From NCBI GenBank assembly GCA_021372055.1, contig JAJFVB010000091.1, forward strand, positions 1 to 41,957: a stretch of 41,957 nucleotides of DNA, in the 5' to 3' direction. This DNA comes from Desulfobacteraceae bacterium. Its GTDB lineage: Bacteria; Desulfobacterota; Syntrophobacteria; Syntrophobacterales; Syntrophobacteraceae. The notes under the pieces are model-generated. The model ran no database searches, had not been told where the DNA came from, and saw only the letters and a program-made list of their open reading frames with translations. This document shows positions 25,234 through 35,225 of the stretch, piece after piece (position 1 is the first letter of the stretch; each line of letters begins with the position of its first letter). The position numbers were made by a program, and so were the translations under genes.

Positions 25234-27594
25234 ATGAACTTCATTCGGATTTTTCCATGCGGGAATTTGCGCCGCGAACGCGAAAGTCGAGATTGTTGGC
25301 CGATAAAGTTCTCCAAATTCCGCTGGATGGCGGCGATGGCGGTATTGCTGCTTGCGATCGCCCTGCCTTCAGCGGGCTTTTCCGACGAGGCGCAGGAAAA
25401 GTTGCCGGCCGACGAGAGCGGATCGGCATCGAGGAAAGCACCTAAGCAGGAAGACCAGGCGCAAGCCGTGAAAGATCATCGCTTCGATGAAGTCGTGGTT
25501 ACGGCGACACGAACGGAAAAGTCCCTTTCGGATGTTCCGGCGGCAGTTTCGGTGGTTACGCGGGAAGACATTGCAAACCGCAATGTGCAAAAGATCGACG
25601 AAGCCATCGATCTCGTGCCGGGGCTTTTCGACAAGCGGTCCAAAGGACTCGACACGACCGGGCGGGTCATCCTTCGGGGCATACCCGAGCAGAAACGGAC
25701 CCTTGTGCTCGTTGACGGGCAGCCCTTAAACAACGGCTATACGGGGCTCGTGGACTGGAACTCCTTCAATCCCGAGGACATCCAGAGGATCGAGGTGGCG
25801 CGTGGTCCCTTTTCCTCGCTCTACGGCGGCAACGCCATGGGCGGCGTCATCAATATCATCACCAGGATGCCTGAGAAGCGGGAGATTACGCTGAAGGGGG
25901 GTTACGGCAGCGACAACTACTGGACAAGCTATGGTTCGTACGGGGACAAGTTTGATCGGTTGAGCGTCTTCATGAGTTACGGCCATAAGGAGAGCGATGG
26001 CTATCCCACTGATTTTATTGTCTCAAAGCTTAGCACGGGAAAGGTCGGAACGCCGGTCACGGGAGCCATCCCCACGACCGACACCTCCGGCAGCGCCGCT
26101 TATATCATCGGCAACAAGGGAGATAACCACTGGTGGACGGACTCGGGGAGCATCAAGCTGCAATACGACATTACTCCGAACTCGAAAGCCTATTTCTCCT
26201 ACAGGAACAATCAGTACGGTTACGGATACGATAATCCGGAAAGCTACCTGCTCAATGCGAACGGCTCCCCGGTCTACTCGGGCTATGTCACGTTCGGCGG
26301 CGGCCGGATCAGGCTGACGGAGAGCATGTTTCTCAATGGCGGGGGCAGCACCATGGAGAACTACTACAACGCGGGATATGAGACCAAACTGTTCGACAGC
26401 GCCACCCTGAAGATCTCAGGCGGTCTTCTCGACATGCCGAGCAACTGGTATGTGACGCCCACATCGGGCACCGCCACCCGGACCGGCGGCACCGGCAAGA
26501 TCAGCGATACGCCTTCGCAGCAGTATTACACCGACGTGCAGCTATCGTTTCCCGTCATGGACCGGCATCTGATTACCGTGGGAACAGCATTCCGGCACGA
26601 CGAGGCGACCAACCAGGAGTACAACCTCACTTCCTGGCTCAATTCCGACGCGCGGACCACGCTTTCCTACATGGCAGAGGGCAAGGACAACATCTTTTCC
26701 TTTTACTCCCAGGCCGAGATCGCGCTGCTGCCCAATGTTACCCTTTATGGGGGCTTCCGCGGCGATTACTGGGAAACCTACGACGGAATGGCGAACCAGG
26801 TGGGATCGGACGGATATCCTGCGTCTTACGCCTCGAAGAGCGAGTTTTCGATCAACCCCAAGGGGTCCGTCGTCTACAAGCCGCTTGAGTCGACAGCGCT
26901 GAGGGCGTCCATCGGAACGGCCTTCCGCGCGCCCAATGTGTACGAACTCTACCGGACATGGGTCAGCAGCGGTGGCGTGACGTATCAGGGAAACCCCAAT
27001 CTCGATCCGGAAACGAGCGTTTCCTGGGACGTCGGGGTGGAGCAGAAGCTCGGCAGCCGCTCGGTCGCCAAGCTGACCTATTTCCACAATACGATTGACA
27101 ACTTCATCTACATCCAGAGCCTGACCTCTACCCTCAATATCCAAACCAACGCCGGAGAGGCGGAAACAAAAGGGGTGGAGTTGGAAGTGGAAACCAGGCC
27201 CTGGGATTGGCTCAAGCTTTTCGGGAGCGCCACCTATACGGACAGCGTGATGCTGAATAATCCCGCAAACCCGCTGACGGAGGGAAAGCAGCTCACCGGG
27301 GTCCCGAAGTATATGTACGCTCTCGGAGGCGAAACGACCTGGCGCGACCTCACGCTCACCCTGACGGGGCGCTACGCGAGCAAGCAGTACAATAACGACC
27401 GCAACACCGATGTCGTGTCCGGCGTGTACGGTTCCTACGATGCCTTTTTCCTCGTGGACCTCTGTGCCCGCTACAAGGTGGGCAAGTGGACCACGCTCGA
27501 CTTCGGCGTGAGCAACATCCTCGACGAACAGTACTACTCCTACTACAAGGCCCCCGGCCGCAAGTACTTCGGGGGAGTGACGGTAAAGTTCTGA
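25234..27594 (+). CDS. TonB-dependent outer-membrane receptor
   Basis: Outer-membrane gated beta-barrel for uptake of a scarce ligand. From ATG 25234 it has 786 residues. The frame is open from GTG 25075, but ATG 25234 has a purine-rich site before it and leads into a signal peptide (MAAMAVLLLAIALPSAGF). The TonB-box-like DEVVVTATRTEKS (about 85-97) precedes a plug domain with SVVTREDI, GRVILRGIPEQKRTLVLVDG and GGNAMGGVINIIT. The barrel ends in YFGGVTVKF, with the terminal Phe expected for BAM insertion; FRAPNVYELY and NPNLDPETS are usual receptor motifs. The ligand cannot be read from sequence. Neighbours (ABC importer, chelatase) suggest a metal chelate, haem or corrinoid. Confidence 0.92.
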   Translation: MNFIRIFPCGNLRRERESRDCWPIKFSKFRWMAAMAVLLLAIALPSAGFSDEAQEKLPADESGSASRKAPKQEDQAQAVKDHRFDEVVVTATRTEKSLSDVPAAVSVVTREDIANRNVQKIDEAIDLVPGLFDKRSKGLDTTGRVILRGIPEQKRTLVLVDGQPLNNGYTGLVDWNSFNPEDIQRIEVARGPFSSLYGGNAMGGVINIITRMPEKREITLKGGYGSDNYWTSYGSYGDKFDRLSVFMSYGHKESDGYPTDFIVSKLSTGKVGTPVTGAIPTTDTSGSAAYIIGNKGDNHWWTDSGSIKLQYDITPNSKAYFSYRNNQYGYGYDNPESYLLNANGSPVYSGYVTFGGGRIRLTESMFLNGGGSTMENYYNAGYETKLFDSATLKISGGLLDMPSNWYVTPTSGTATRTGGTGKISDTPSQQYYTDVQLSFPVMDRHLITVGTAFRHDEATNQEYNLTSWLNSDARTTLSYMAEGKDNIFSFYSQAEIALLPNVTLYGGFRGDYWETYDGMANQVGSDGYPASYASKSEFSINPKGSVVYKPLESTALRASIGTAFRAPNVYELYRTWVSSGGVTYQGNPNLDPETSVSWDVGVEQKLGSRSVAKLTYFHNTIDNFIYIQSLTSTLNIQTNAGEAETKGVELEVETRPWDWLKLFGSATYTDSVMLNNPANPLTEGKQLTGVPKYMYALGGETTWRDLTLTLTGRYASKQYNNDRNTDVVSGVYGSYDAFFLVDLCARYKVGKWTTLDFGVSNILDEQYYSYYKAPGRKYFGGVTVKF

Positions 27595-28565
27595 TGGTGA
27601 GGATTGCAGCCTTCTTCATAGCGATTGCGGCGCTTGCATCGGCCGCATGCTGCCCGCGGGCCGACGCCGTGACGGTGCGGGATGCGGGGGGCAAGGAAAT
27701 CGAGATAGCCACACCCGTCAAACGGGTCGTGTTCCTGTCGCTCTATGAACTCATACCGGTTTTCGACGTCTGGGACAGTGTGGTCGGCCTGAACCGGTGG
27801 GCCTATGACAGTGAAGTGCTGAAGGGGTTCCCGCGCATGAAGGAAATCCCTTCGGTGGGCACGGCGGACTCGGTAAACGTGGAAGCACTTCTCGCACTGC
27901 GCCCCGACCTGGTGATTACCTGGTCGTACAAGCCGGAGGTCGCCGAGTTCCTGATCCGGAAAGGTCTTGCGGTCATCTCGGTTTACCCGGAGAGCCTTGA
28001 TGAATTGTATGCGATTCTCGATATGTGCGGAACACTCTTTCAAAAAGAAGAGCGGGCCGCCGAAATCAAACTGCTTATGAGAGAGACTTGTGCGCGCCTG
28101 GAAGCGAAGGCATCGGAGATCCCGCCGGAAAAGCGCCGGAAAGTACTGTGGCTCTGGCAAAAGCCCACAACCGTGAGTGGCGGTGTCGGACTGCAACAGG
28201 ACCTGATCCGTCTCATCGGCGCTTTGAATCCGGCCGGGGCGATCCGGGCAAAGCACCCGGAAGTTTCCATGGAGTCGATAGTGGCCTGGAACCCCGACGT
28301 CATATTTATCTGGGGCAACGCACGGTACGGCCCGAAGGACATTCTCGCCGGATCCCGCTGGAAAGCGGTCAAGGCGGTGAGAGAAGGCAGGGTATACAAG
28401 GCCCCGACCCTTTCAAACTGGTCCCCGGCCATTACCGGCATGGCGCTGTGGATGGCATGGAAGACTTACCCGGAATACTTTGACCGGGGCGCGCTCGAGG
28501 ATATGGCCCGGCAGTCCCGGCAGCGATGCTTCGGGGTCCCCTTCGATGGATTTGCTTTCGACTGA
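27594..28565 (+). CDS. Periplasmic binding protein of a metal-chelate/corrinoid ABC importer (BtuF/FepB-like)
   Basis: Captures the ligand in the periplasm. The 323 residues start at an ATG that overlaps the receptor stop (TGATG), so the two are translationally coupled. A signal sequence ends in ALASAAC, a plausible lipobox with Cys19; cleavage after ADA is the alternative. The family pattern follows: VKRVVFLSLYELIPVFDVWDSVVGL, PSVGTADSVNVEALLALRPDLVITW, then a second lobe with VSMESIVAWNPDVIFIWG and AVREGRVYKAP. This is the class III fold shared by BtuF, FhuD and haem-binding HmuT proteins. Confidence 0.9.
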   Translation: MVRIAAFFIAIAALASAACCPRADAVTVRDAGGKEIEIATPVKRVVFLSLYELIPVFDVWDSVVGLNRWAYDSEVLKGFPRMKEIPSVGTADSVNVEALLALRPDLVITWSYKPEVAEFLIRKGLAVISVYPESLDELYAILDMCGTLFQKEERAAEIKLLMRETCARLEAKASEIPPEKRRKVLWLWQKPTTVSGGVGLQQDLIRLIGALNPAGAIRAKHPEVSMESIVAWNPDVIFIWGNARYGPKDILAGSRWKAVKAVREGRVYKAPTLSNWSPAITGMALWMAWKTYPEYFDRGALEDMARQSRQRCFGVPFDGFAFD

Positions 28566-28577
28566 TGCGGAGATAGT

Positions 28578-29582
28578 GTGAACAGAAAGTTGATTCTCAT
28601 CGGGCTCGGCTTTTCACCGATGTGCCTTGGCCTCCTTGCGCTTTTCTGGGGAGCGTACGCCATTTCCCCGGCGGCGGTCGTCAACTCCCTGCTGTCAAAG
28701 GTCCTGTTCATAAACTCGCCGGATGCGGGGGCGGAACTCTCGATTCTATGGGACGTCAGGCTTCCCAGGATCATTTTGTCGGGCGTTGTCGGGGCGGCTC
28801 TTTCCGGCGCGGGCGTAACGCTCCAGGGGATATTCCGAAACCCGCTGGTCGATCCTTTCATCCTGGGGCTTTCTGCCGGAGCCGCGTTCGGGTGCGCCCT
28901 TTCGGTGGCAATTTTCCCTCATATCCCCGTCCAGGCGGCAGCTTTTCTCTTCAGCCTCGCAGCCTCATTCGGGACCTATATCCTGGCAAGGTCGCAGGGC
29001 AACGTCTCGCGCCTCCATCTCGTGCTCGCCGGTATCGTGGTGTCCGCTTTTTTCAGCGCCCTGGTGTCGATTCTCAAGTTCCTCGTGGACCCGCATAAGC
29101 TGGCGAGCATCGTTTACTGGCTGCTGGGAAGCTTTTCCCTCGCCGACTGGCCGTCCGTCGGGATCGCTTCGATCGGGCTTGCAATAGCGGGGATTCCGCT
29201 CCTCCTCATGCGATGGCGTCTCAACGCGCTTTCGATGGGCGAGGAGGAGGCGCTGACGCTGGGGATCCCCGTGGAAAGGGAGCGGTTCCTCTTCATCGGC
29301 GCGGCGTCGATCGCCGTGGGGAGCGCCGTATCGGTAAGCGGCATAATCGGTTGGGTGGGGCTCATGGTGCCGCACCTTACCCGCATGCTCCTCGGTCCGG
29401 ACCACAGGCTTCTCATGCCCTTTTCGCTCGCACTCGGTGCGGCATTCATGATTTTTGCCGACACGCTTGCACGCAATATCACCTCTTTCGATATCCCGGT
29501 CGGGATCATCACCACGTTGAGCGGCACGCCCTTTTTCGTCTACCTGATGAAAAGAGGCGTGGGGCAGAGTTGGGGCAAATGA
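28578..29582 (+). CDS. FecCD/BtuC-family ABC permease
   Basis: Inner-membrane channel of the importer, 334 residues with about ten helices. Family motifs include RLPRIILSGVVGAALSGAGVTLQGIFRNPLVDPFILGLSAGAA, of which the LSGAG-LQ and RNPL-DP-LG parts are the classic signature. The cytoplasmic coupling region GEEEALTLGIPVER and GIIGWVGLMVPHLTRMLLGPDHR are also clear. It begins with GTG after GCGGAG, and its stop overlaps the ATPase start (ATGA). Only one permease gene is present, so the channel is probably a homodimer. Confidence 0.94.
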   Translation: MNRKLILIGLGFSPMCLGLLALFWGAYAISPAAVVNSLLSKVLFINSPDAGAELSILWDVRLPRIILSGVVGAALSGAGVTLQGIFRNPLVDPFILGLSAGAAFGCALSVAIFPHIPVQAAAFLFSLAASFGTYILARSQGNVSRLHLVLAGIVVSAFFSALVSILKFLVDPHKLASIVYWLLGSFSLADWPSVGIASIGLAIAGIPLLLMRWRLNALSMGEEEALTLGIPVERERFLFIGAASIAVGSAVSVSGIIGWVGLMVPHLTRMLLGPDHRLLMPFSLALGAAFMIFADTLARNITSFDIPVGIITTLSGTPFFVYLMKRGVGQSWGK

Positions 29583-30349
29583 TCGAAGTAAAGGGGCTCA
29601 CTTTCGCGCACAAGGGGGCGGCGGAGCCGGTGCTGCGCGATATAGGCTTTCGCGCGGATTCGGCGGAAGTGACCGCGGTCCTCGGACCCAACGGATCGGG
29701 AAAGACCACTCTCTTTCAATGCCTGCTCGGGGTTTGGAAGGCAAAGGAGGGCGAGGTCCGGCTCTCTGGCAGGCCCATCGGCGCTCTGACCCGCATCGAG
29801 ATTGCACGGAGGCTCTCCTCGGTGCCCCAGGAACACGATCCTCCGTTTCCCTATTCCTGTTTCGACATCGTTCTTATGGGGAGGACGGCCCACATCGGGG
29901 TGTTTTCATCGCCTGCAAGGAAGGACCGGGCCCTATCCCGTGAAGCCATGAAGGCCCTGGGGGTCGATCATCTCGCGGCAAGACCCTACACGCAGGTGAG
30001 CGGCGGCGAGCGGCAGATGGTGCTTATCGCCCGTTGCCTTGCCCAGGACGTCCCGGCGATGCTGCTGGATGAGCCGACCGCGCACCTCGATTTCCGAAAC
30101 CAGATCACGATTCTCAAACGCGTGAAAGAGATCGTCCATGAAAAGAACCTGGTGGCGCTTATGAACCTGCATGACCCCAACATGGCGCTTCTTTTCGCCG
30201 ACAAGGTGCTTCTTTTGAAGGACGGCAGGCTCCTGGCGCAGGGAAAGCCGCATGAAGTCATAACCCGGAAAAGTCTTCTCGAGGTGTACGGACTTGAAGT
30301 CGAGTTCATCTCTGAAAACGGTTTCCGGATGATCTGTCCCAAGATCTGA
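29579..30349 (+). CDS. ABC importer ATPase (FecE/BtuD-like)
   Basis: ATP-hydrolysing subunit that powers the permease, 256 residues. Walker A GPNGSGKTT (36-44), Q-loop at SVPQEH, ABC signature VSGGERQ, Walker B AMLLDEPTAHLD and the switch His in MNLHDPN are all present. The start ATG overlaps the permease stop, which decides it over the longer open frame. It ends 14 bases before the CobN-type gene. Confidence 0.95.
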   Translation: MIEVKGLTFAHKGAAEPVLRDIGFRADSAEVTAVLGPNGSGKTTLFQCLLGVWKAKEGEVRLSGRPIGALTRIEIARRLSSVPQEHDPPFPYSCFDIVLMGRTAHIGVFSSPARKDRALSREAMKALGVDHLAARPYTQVSGGERQMVLIARCLAQDVPAMLLDEPTAHLDFRNQITILKRVKEIVHEKNLVALMNLHDPNMALLFADKVLLLKDGRLLAQGKPHEVITRKSLLEVYGLEVEFISENGFRMICPKI

Positions 30350-30363
30350 AACAAGGAGAATGC

Positions 30364-33300
30364 ATGAAGCTCCTCACGATCATGTGGTCCAGCTATGTGC
30401 CGCTTTTGAAGGAGGCGGCTGAGGCGACCTCTCTTTTCACGCTGAAGGCTTACTCGAACAAGCAACTCAATCTGGACCCGGAAGCGCTCGGCGATGCCGG
30501 GCGCAGCATCAAGTCCGCCGACGTGATCGTGCTCTACAGGACCGCCGAGCCCTTTTGGGATGATGTGGAAGAGGAAATCAGGGCCCTGGGGGGAAGGGTT
30601 CCGGTCGTGGCGGTCGGGCCGGAACCGTCCTTCTGGAGCATCTCGAACGTCAACCCGGAGATCGTCGGCACCGTATACCGCTACCTGCTCTATAACGGCG
30701 CGGACAATTTCAGGGAGATGCTCAAATTTCTCGCGGCTTCGCTGTTTTCCGTCGAAGTTGCCTTCAGTCCACCAAAAGAAACCGCGTGGGAGGGCATCTG
30801 CCACCCGGCCTTTGGCGGTCTCTTCACCGATACGGATGACTTCCTCGACGCCTATCCCTTGAGAAACCGGCCGCTCGTGGCAGTCCTTTACTCCCGCTCC
30901 AACTGGGCGGCCGGAAACCTGGACGTTGAACGCCGCGTGATACGAGCCCTGGAAGATCAGGGGATGGGAGTCATTCCCATCTTCTTTTACTCCTTCCGCG
31001 ATAAAAACCTGGGTAATCTCGGCGGGGAAGAGGTAATCCGGAAATTTCTGGTAAACACTGACGGCACTGCCCGGATAGAGGCTGTTATCAAACTCACCGT
31101 ATTCTTCCTCGGGCAGAAGCGGGGGTACAATTCCGAATCGCAGGCCGAATCCGGGGCCGCGCTGCTGAGGGACCTGAACGTTCCCCTGATCAATCCCGTA
31201 GTATCCTACTACAAAGACAGGCAAAAATGGCTCGAAGATCCCGACGGGCTCGGGCAGCAGGTGGCCTGGAGCATAGCGCTTCCAGAGTTTGAGGGCGTGA
31301 TCGAACCCCTCGTTATCGGTGCGAGCACGGGGGTGGGCAACCCGGAAGAGGAGATGTACGAAGCCCTGCCCGATCGCGTGGAACGGCTTGCGCGCAGGGT
31401 TTCCCGCTGGGTGGGGTTGAGGCGCAAGGACAACGGCGAAAAGCGGGTTGCTTTCATTCTTCACAACAACCCATGCGCCTCGGTCGAGGCCACGGTGGGG
31501 GCCGGGGCGCACCTGGACACCCTGGAAAGCGTTGCCGGAATCATGAAGCGCATGCGGCTGGAAGGTTACGCGATTGAACCTCCGGAAGACGGGAAGGCGC
31601 TCATTGAAGAGATCCTGGAGAAGAAAGCGATCTCCGAGTTTCGCTGGACCACGACCGAGGAGATAGTCTCCCGAGGTGGTTGCCTGGCCCGGCTTGAACC
31701 CGGGAAGTACTTGCCGTGGTTTGGCGAACTGCCCGAGACGACCCGGAACAGGATGATCGAAGCTTGGGGGCAACCTCCGGGAGAGGAAAAAGACGGGATT
31801 CCGGCGGCCATGGTGCACGATGGGAAAATCCTGGTGACGGGGGTGCGGTTCGGCAATGCCGTCGTCTGCGTCCAGCCGAAAAGGGGCTGCGCCGGGGCCA
31901 GATGCGACGGTCAGGTCTGCAGGATACTTCACGATCCGAACGTGCCGCCTCCGCACCAGTATGTCGCCACATACAAATGGCTATCCAGAGAGTTCGGGGC
32001 CGATGTGATCATTCATGTCGGCACGCACGGCAATCTTGAGTTTCTCCCCGGAAAGGGAACCGGGCTCACCTCCGGATGCTTTCCCGACATCGGCATCGAC
32101 GAGATGCCGCACCTCTACGTCTACAATGCGGACAACCCCCCGGAAGGCACCATCGCAAAGCGCCGCGCCTGTGCAACCCTGGTCGATCACATGCAGGCGG
32201 TTATGGTTCAGGGGGAGCTTTACGGGGACCTGGAAGAAATAGAGCGGCTCCTTTTCGAGTACGAGAAAGTGAGGAAACTGGAACCGGCAAAGGCGCACAT
32301 GCTCAGCCACATGATCGAAGACCGGCTGAGCGCCGGCAACCTGATGTCCATGATCCGGGTTGCGGAGGGCGCGCCCTTTGAGGAAGTGGCGAGGTCGGCC
32401 CATGAAGCGCTCTCATTGCTGAAAAACACGTACATACCCAAAGGGATGCACGTCTTCGGGAACCTGCCGCAAGGGGAGCGGTTTTCCGAGTTCGTCCATG
32501 CGGTGGTCCGCTACGCAAATACGCCGGATTCCCTGCGCGGCCTTGTGAAGAAGCTGATGCAACCGGCTGCGGGAATGGACCCGGTGGACGAAAGGGTGGA
32601 GAAGGACACTGTTGACCGCAAGGCTCGAACGATTTGTATGGACTATCTGTCCGGCACCGAGCCGCTTGTCCGGACTTTCGAGAAGCACTTCAAGGACGCA
32701 GCGGGCCACGCGACCGCGATCGGCGGGATTCAGGAAGAAATCGACAATGTCCGGGAGAGGCTTATGCGCTCCGATGAGATGGGAGCCATCCTCAACGGAA
32801 TGAACGGGGGATACATCCCTCCCGGCCCGTCGGGAATAATCACCCGCGGGCGGCCCGACATCCTCCCCACGGGGAGAAACTTCTACTCCCTCGATCCTCA
32901 GAAAGTGCCTTCCCGCAATGGGTGGGAAGTCGGCGTGAAACTCGCTCGGGCCACGCTCGACAAGTACCTGCGGGAGGAACACAAGTATCCGGAAAACATC
33001 GCTTTTTACTGGCAGTGCACCGACATTATGTGGTCCGAGGGCGAAGGCATGGCCCAAATGATGTGCCTCCTGGGTGTAAAGCCGGTCTGGCAGGCAAACG
33101 GGAGGGTAAAGGGTTTCGAGGTCATTTCCCCGGATGAGCTTGGGCGCCCCAGGATCGACATCACCGTGCGTGTTTCCGGCATAACGAGGGATAACTTTGC
33201 CTTCGCCATCGAATTGATCGATGAGGTGGTGCAGACTGTGGCCGGACTCGATGAGCCGGCTGAGCGGAATTATGTCAGAAAGCACACGCTGGCCCAACTG

Positions 33301-34176
33301 GGTGAAAACGGCTCCGGATCAAAAGACGAACAGGCGGTGCGCAAGGCCACCTACCGGCTGTTTTCGGCCATGCCGGGCGTGTACCAGGCAGGAACCCAAC
33401 TGGCCGTCTATGCCTCCGCATGGAAAGACGAACGGGACCTCTCCGACATATTTCTCACATGGAATGGCTACGCCTACGGCAAGGGGGTCTTTGGGGAGCC
33501 CGCGCACAAGCCCTTCGCGCGTAGCCTTAAAACCGTTGATCTGACCTTCGCCAAGACCGTCACCGACGAATACGACCTTCTCGGTTGCTGTTGCCACTTC
33601 GGCACCCACGGCGGCATGATCAATGCGGCGAAGGTGCTTTCAGGCAAGGAGATCAAAAACTACTACGGCGACACGAGGGAGCAGGGCGAGGTGGGAGTGC
33701 GGGACCTCGCGGATGAAATCCGCCGCGTTGTGCGGACCAAGCTGCTCAATCCGAAGTGGATCGAGGGGATGAAGGAACACGGATACAAGGGCGCCGGGGA
33801 GATCAGCAAGCGGGTCGGCAGGGTTTACGGCTGGGAGGCTGCGAGCAGGGAGGTGGACGACTGGATTTTTGACGAGATATCGCGCACATTCCTGATGAAT
33901 GAGGAAAACCGCGCCTTTTTCGAGGAAAACAACCCTTACGCCCTGGAGGAAACGGCAAGACGGCTGATCGAGGCATCCGAACGCGGTCTTTGGGACCCTG
34001 CGCCCGACGTCAGGGAAGCGCTCAAGGAAATATACGTCGAAATCGAAGGCTGGATCGAGGAACGCGCCGGGGAGATGGAGGGCGGCTTCCAGGGCGGGGC
34101 CATCGACATAATCACCTCCCGGGATGTGCCGGTTTGGAGGGAAAATTTGGAAAATGCCCTCGGCAGAAAGGTTTAG
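30364..34176 (+). CDS. cobN: CobN/ChlH-family large chelatase subunit
   Basis: Tetrapyrrole-binding subunit of class I metal chelatases (cobalt or magnesium), 1,270 residues, matching CobN/BchH length. The core signature is [17 protein letters not shown] followed by [18 protein letters not shown]; CobN usually has GKHGTLEWLPGK, so this is a variant. A cysteine cluster C-x4-C-x4-C (Cys509, 514, 519 in [13 protein letters not shown]) lies just before the core and may hold a metal or Fe-S. The C-terminal part has [20 protein letters not shown] and the long helical tail. With ChlI and ChlD next door it could form a full ATP-driven chelatase. With an uptake operon upstream, a haem-dechelatase role like that of the CobN-related HmuS of Bacteroides is the main alternative. 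Family is secure, substrate is not. Confidence 0.9.
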   Translation: MKLLTIMWSSYVPLLKEAAEATSLFTLKAYSNKQLNLDPEALGDAGRSIKSADVIVLYRTAEPFWDDVEEEIRALGGRVPVVAVGPEPSFWSISNVNPEIVGTVYRYLLYNGADNFREMLKFLAASLFSVEVAFSPPKETAWEGICHPAFGGLFTDTDDFLDAYPLRNRPLVAVLYSRSNWAAGNLDVERRVIRALEDQGMGVIPIFFYSFRDKNLGNLGGEEVIRKFLVNTDGTARIEAVIKLTVFFLGQKRGYNSESQAESGAALLRDLNVPLINPVVSYYKDRQKWLEDPDGLGQQVAWSIALPEFEGVIEPLVIGASTGVGNPEEEMYEALPDRVERLARRVSRWVGLRRKDNGEKRVAFILHNNPCASVEATVGAGAHLDTLESVAGIMKRMRLEGYAIEPPEDGKALIEEILEKKAISEFRWTTTEEIVSRGGCLARLEPGKYLPWFGELPETTRNRMIEAWGQPPGEEKDGIPAAMVHDGKILVTGVRFGNAVVCVQPKRGCAGARCDGQVCRILHDPNVPPPHQYVATYKWLSREFGADVIIHVGTHGNLEFLPGKGTGLTSGCFPDIGIDEMPHLYVYNADNPPEGTIAKRRACATLVDHMQAVMVQGELYGDLEEIERLLFEYEKVRKLEPAKAHMLSHMIEDRLSAGNLMSMIRVAEGAPFEEVARSAHEALSLLKNTYIPKGMHVFGNLPQGERFSEFVHAVVRYANTPDSLRGLVKKLMQPAAGMDPVDERVEKDTVDRKARTICMDYLSGTEPLVRTFEKHFKDAAGHATAIGGIQEEIDNVRERLMRSDEMGAILNGMNGGYIPPGPSGIITRGRPDILPTGRNFYSLDPQKVPSRNGWEVGVKLARATLDKYLREEHKYPENIAFYWQCTDIMWSEGEGMAQMMCLLGVKPVWQANGRVKGFEVISPDELGRPRIDITVRVSGITRDNFAFAIELIDEVVQTVAGLDEPAERNYVRKHTLAQLGENGSGSKDEQAVRKATYRLFSAMPGVYQAGTQLAVYASAWKDERDLSDIFLTWNGYAYGKGVFGEPAHKPFARSLKTVDLTFAKTVTDEYDLLGCCCHFGTHGGMINAAKVLSGKEIKNYYGDTREQGEVGVRDLADEIRRVVRTKLLNPKWIEGMKEHGYKGAGEISKRVGRVYGWEAASREVDDWIFDEISRTFLMNEENRAFFEENNPYALEETARRLIEASERGLWDPAPDVREALKEIYVEIEGWIEERAGEMEGGFQGGAIDIITSRDVPVWRENLENALGRKV

Positions 34177-34181
34177 AAACG

Positions 34182-35204
34182 ATGGTTTTCCCGTTTACCG
34201 CGATAGTGGGCCAGGAACAAATGAAACTTGGCCTGAGCCTGAATGTGATAGATCCGTCGATCGGCGGACTCCTGATAAAGGGCGAAAAGGGAACCGGCAA
34301 GAGTACGGCCGTGCGGTCTCTTGCGGAACTGCTGCCTGAGATCTCGGTTTCGCGCGGATGCGCGTTTAACTGTGATCCGAGTTCGACATCCCTGTGCAGC
34401 AACTGCTCCGAAAGGCTTAGCGCCGACGGCGCGCTCGAAGGCGAGAAGAGAAGAATGCGTGTCGTCGAGCTGCCTCTTGGCATTACGGAGGACAGGCTTG
34501 TGGGTGCGCTCGATATCGAGCATGCCCTGAAACGGGGCGAAAAGCGCTTTGAACCGGGCATCCTGGCCGATGCCAACAGGAACTTCCTCTATGTCGACGA
34601 GGTCAACCTGCTCGAAGACCACATCATCGATCTGCTGCTCGACTCGGCGGCAATGGGTTGGAGTACGGTGGAAAGGGAAGGGGTCTCATTCAGCCATCCC
34701 GCACGGTTTATTCTCGTCGGCACAATGAACCCCGAGGAAGGCGACCTCCGCCCGCAGCTTCTTGACCGCTTCGGCCTCTGCGTTTGTGTGCACTCTATTC
34801 GAGACAGAAACATGAGGGTGGAGATCCTCAAGCGGCGCTCACGTTTCGATGCAGACCCCGAGGGGTTCCTGCAGTTTGTGCAATCGGAGCAGAACAGCCT
34901 TTCGGAGGAAATCATCCGCGCAAGGGAGAACCTGCCCAATGTGGAGATTCCGGACGCTATTCTTACCCGGATAGTGGAAATAACGACGGAAATACACGTG
35001 GACGGGCACCGCTCGGATATCGTTATGCTGAGGGCCGCGCGTGCTCTTGCCGCCTTCAGGGGGCAAGAGCGCATCGAGCCCGAAGACATTGGAGACATTG
35101 TAGCGTTGGCTTTGAACCACAGACTCAAGCGCACTCCGTTTGAAGACGTCGAATCGGGAAGAAAGAAGCTCGACGAGCTTCTCGATGGCCTGGCCGGTCA
35201 TTGA
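34182..35204 (+). CDS. chlI: ChlI/BchI-type AAA+ chelatase subunit
   Basis: MoxR-clade AAA+ ATPase that drives the chelatase, 340 residues from ATG 34182. The frame is open further upstream inside cobN, but the conserved N-terminus [16 protein letters not shown] begins here. Walker A GEKGTGKS (34-41), [16 protein letters not shown] (Walker B) and [20 protein letters not shown] (sensor 1 and arginine region) are intact. Four cysteines (C60, C64, C72, C75 in a C-x3-C-x7-C-x2-C pattern) form a likely zinc knuckle within the BchI insertion. The gene follows cobN by five bases. Confidence 0.94.
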   Translation: MVFPFTAIVGQEQMKLGLSLNVIDPSIGGLLIKGEKGTGKSTAVRSLAELLPEISVSRGCAFNCDPSSTSLCSNCSERLSADGALEGEKRRMRVVELPLGITEDRLVGALDIEHALKRGEKRFEPGILADANRNFLYVDEVNLLEDHIIDLLLDSAAMGWSTVEREGVSFSHPARFILVGTMNPEEGDLRPQLLDRFGLCVCVHSIRDRNMRVEILKRRSRFDADPEGFLQFVQSEQNSLSEEIIRARENLPNVEIPDAILTRIVEITTEIHVDGHRSDIVMLRAARALAAFRGQERIEPEDIGDIVALALNHRLKRTPFEDVESGRKKLDELLDGLAGH

Positions 35205-35225
35205 GAGCGGACACTGGAGAAGCGG

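Noticed and set aside
29986-31956. Minus-strand 656-codon frame across the ATPase and cobN
   Set aside because: Antisense to two well-supported genes; no motif seen.
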